From: Tissierellia bacterium
Lineage (GTDB): Bacteria > Bacillota > Clostridia > Tissierellales > Tepidimicrobiaceae
DNA: 7,389 nt
Reading direction: 5' to 3'
Assembly: GCA_012798935.1 (NCBI GenBank)
Contig: JAAZMG010000110.1
Span: forward strand, 1-7,389
Below, one piece after another: positions 6,457 to 7,389 of the stretch. The notes beneath the pieces are model-generated. The model made no database searches. It saw nothing but the letters and a program-made list of their open reading frames with translations, and was not told the origin of the DNA. Numbering within the stretch: the first letter of the stretch is position 1; the number at the start of each line of letters is the position of its first letter. A program made the translations under genes and the position numbers.

Positions 6457-6480
6457 CTGGCGACCACAGATCGCCCCTAC
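6457..6480 (-). repeat. REP-like GC-rich hairpin between secA and prfB
   Basis: On the minus strand GTAGGGGCGATCTGTGGTCG continues into CCAGC. The stem is GGCGA (6475-6471) with TCGCC (6463-6459) and a seven-base loop. It is far richer in GC than its surroundings. No U-run follows, so it is not an intrinsic terminator. I recall similar GTAGGGGCGA...TCGCC hairpins scattered between genes in many genomes as REP-like repeats. With one copy in this window, repeat status is inferred. Confidence 0.5.
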
Positions 6481-6495
6481 ATAATTTAATAATTT

Positions 6496-7389
6496 TTATT
6501 TATTGGCTCCACAACATTTTTTATATTTCTTTCCGCTACCGCAAGGGCAAGGTTCATTTCTACCTATCTTTCTTCCTTTTACTATAGTCTTTTGAGGCTC
6601 TCTATCTGTAGATATAGGCTTAGCTACCCTTTTTCTTTTCATTTTTTCTGGTGATTCTACATGATATAAATATCTTACTGTATCCTCTTGAATACTATGG
6701 TTCATTTCCTCAAACATATCAAATCCTTCAATTTGATATGCTCTAACTGGATTTTCTTGACCATAAGCCCTTAATCCTATTCCTTGTCTCAACTGATCCA
6801 TAGCATCTATATGATCCATCCATTTGCTATCTACAACCTGGAGGAGAATTACTCTTTCAATCTCCCTGAACATTTCCTCTCCTATTTCTTCCTCTTTAAG
6901 TTTGTAGGTATCTTTTCCAATATCGTATAATATTTCTACTAAAGTTTCCTTATCTAAAGACTCTATATCATCAATTTTTAGAACTCCCTTAGGTAAAAAC
7001 AGATTTTCTAAATAATTTTCTAAACCTGTTAAATCCCATTCCTCTGGATATTTACTTTGCCTTGTATACATTTCTACAGCTTCTTCAATAATATTTTTAA
7101 CCATACCTAAAATATGTTCCTTTAAATTTTCCCCTTCTAATACTTTCCTTCTTTCTCCATATATTACTTCCCTTTGTTTATTCATTACATCGTCATATTG
7201 TAGTACATGTTTTCTTATAGCAAAGTTATTGCCCTCTACTTTCCTTTGAGCATTTTCTATGGATTTGGTTAAAAGATTATGTTCCAATGGCTCATCATCA
7301 GGCATATTTAAACCATCAACTACATCCTTAATCCTTTCCCCTCCAAATAGTCTCATTAAATCGTCTTCTAAGGATATATAAAATCTTGA
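6496..7389 (-). CDS. secA: Protein translocase subunit SecA, C-terminal part (5' end outside window)
   Basis: SecA is the ATPase motor that pushes preproteins through SecYEG at the membrane. The frame is open to the right edge and begins mid-protein with SRFYISLEDDLMRLFGGERI, a conserved SecA stretch, so the Met at 7356 is internal. The 297 visible residues cover the end of nucleotide-binding domain 2, the helical scaffold (QYDDVMNKQREVIYGER), the region SKWMDHIDAMDQLRQGIGLR followed by AYGQENPVRAYQIEGFDMF, and the C-terminal zinc-binding SEC-C tail CPCGSGKKYKKCC (C-x-C-x8-C-C). That tail contacts SecB and lipids in other bacteria. The length lacking is roughly two thirds of a usual SecA. The stop is TAA, and prfB follows after 57 bases with no terminator between them, so the two are probably co-transcribed. 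Confidence 0.96.
   Translation of the reverse strand, partial: SRFYISLEDDLMRLFGGERIKDVVDGLNMPDDEPLEHNLLTKSIENAQRKVEGNNFAIRKHVLQYDDVMNKQREVIYGERRKVLEGENLKEHILGMVKNIIEEAVEMYTRQSKYPEEWDLTGLENYLENLFLPKGVLKIDDIESLDKETLVEILYDIGKDTYKLKEEEIGEEMFREIERVILLQVVDSKWMDHIDAMDQLRQGIGLRAYGQENPVRAYQIEGFDMFEEMNHSIQEDTVRYLYHVESPEKMKRKRVAKPISTDREPQKTIVKGRKIGRNEPCPCGSGKKYKKCCGANK

Noticed and set aside
6496..7356. A separate small protein starting at Met 7356
   Set aside because: The frame continues to the window edge and the upstream residues (RFYISLEDDL) are conserved SecA sequence, so this Met is internal.

Overview
The window is strongly AT-rich, and every gene lies on the minus strand, so transcription runs from the right edge to the left. 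The content points to a low-GC Gram-positive anaerobe, most likely a clostridial or tissierellial Firmicute. Evidence for this includes secA followed by a frameshifted prfB, a pyrophosphate-type phosphofructokinase, a B. subtilis-style FMN riboswitch, strong AGGAGG-type ribosome binding sites and a TTG start. I cannot name the species.

Right part (5.3-7.4 kb): the C-terminal part of SecA enters from the right edge. A REP-like hairpin separates it from prfB (release factor 2). prfB is expressed through the classic +1 programmed frameshift at CTT-TGA-C, so its true start is 6438 and not the ATG at 6350. A Rho-independent terminator overlaps the prfB stop codon and closes this unit.

Middle part (1.7-5.2 kb): this holds tex, an RNA-binding accessory protein. 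It is complete in domain content but is cut by a single in-frame TAA (4160-4162) where a lysine codon would be expected. Eighteen bases later comes a soluble sensor histidine kinase (TTG start) with an N-terminal MEDS-like sensory domain and no response regulator beside it. Then comes a probable PPi-dependent 6-phosphofructokinase. It could be read through from the kinase gene or transcribed from a promoter that I see inside the last codons of the kinase.

Left part (1-451): immediately after the phosphofructokinase stop is a near-consensus sigma-A promoter, an FMN riboswitch and an intrinsic terminator. The antiterminator can be read from the sequence. No riboflavin gene follows. Instead there is a ribosome binding site with no start codon, a long AT-rich inverted repeat, and then RNA-structured sequence resembling the 5' half of a group IA-type self-splicing intron, which runs off the left edge. 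Clostridial introns of this type are often part of IStrons (group I intron plus IS605-type tnpA/tnpB). The best reading is therefore a flavin-regulated transcription unit invaded by a group I intron or IStron.

I see no wholly new system. The observations most worth checking are the nonsense codon in tex, the riboswitch-intron junction, and the orphan kinase next to the glycolytic gene.
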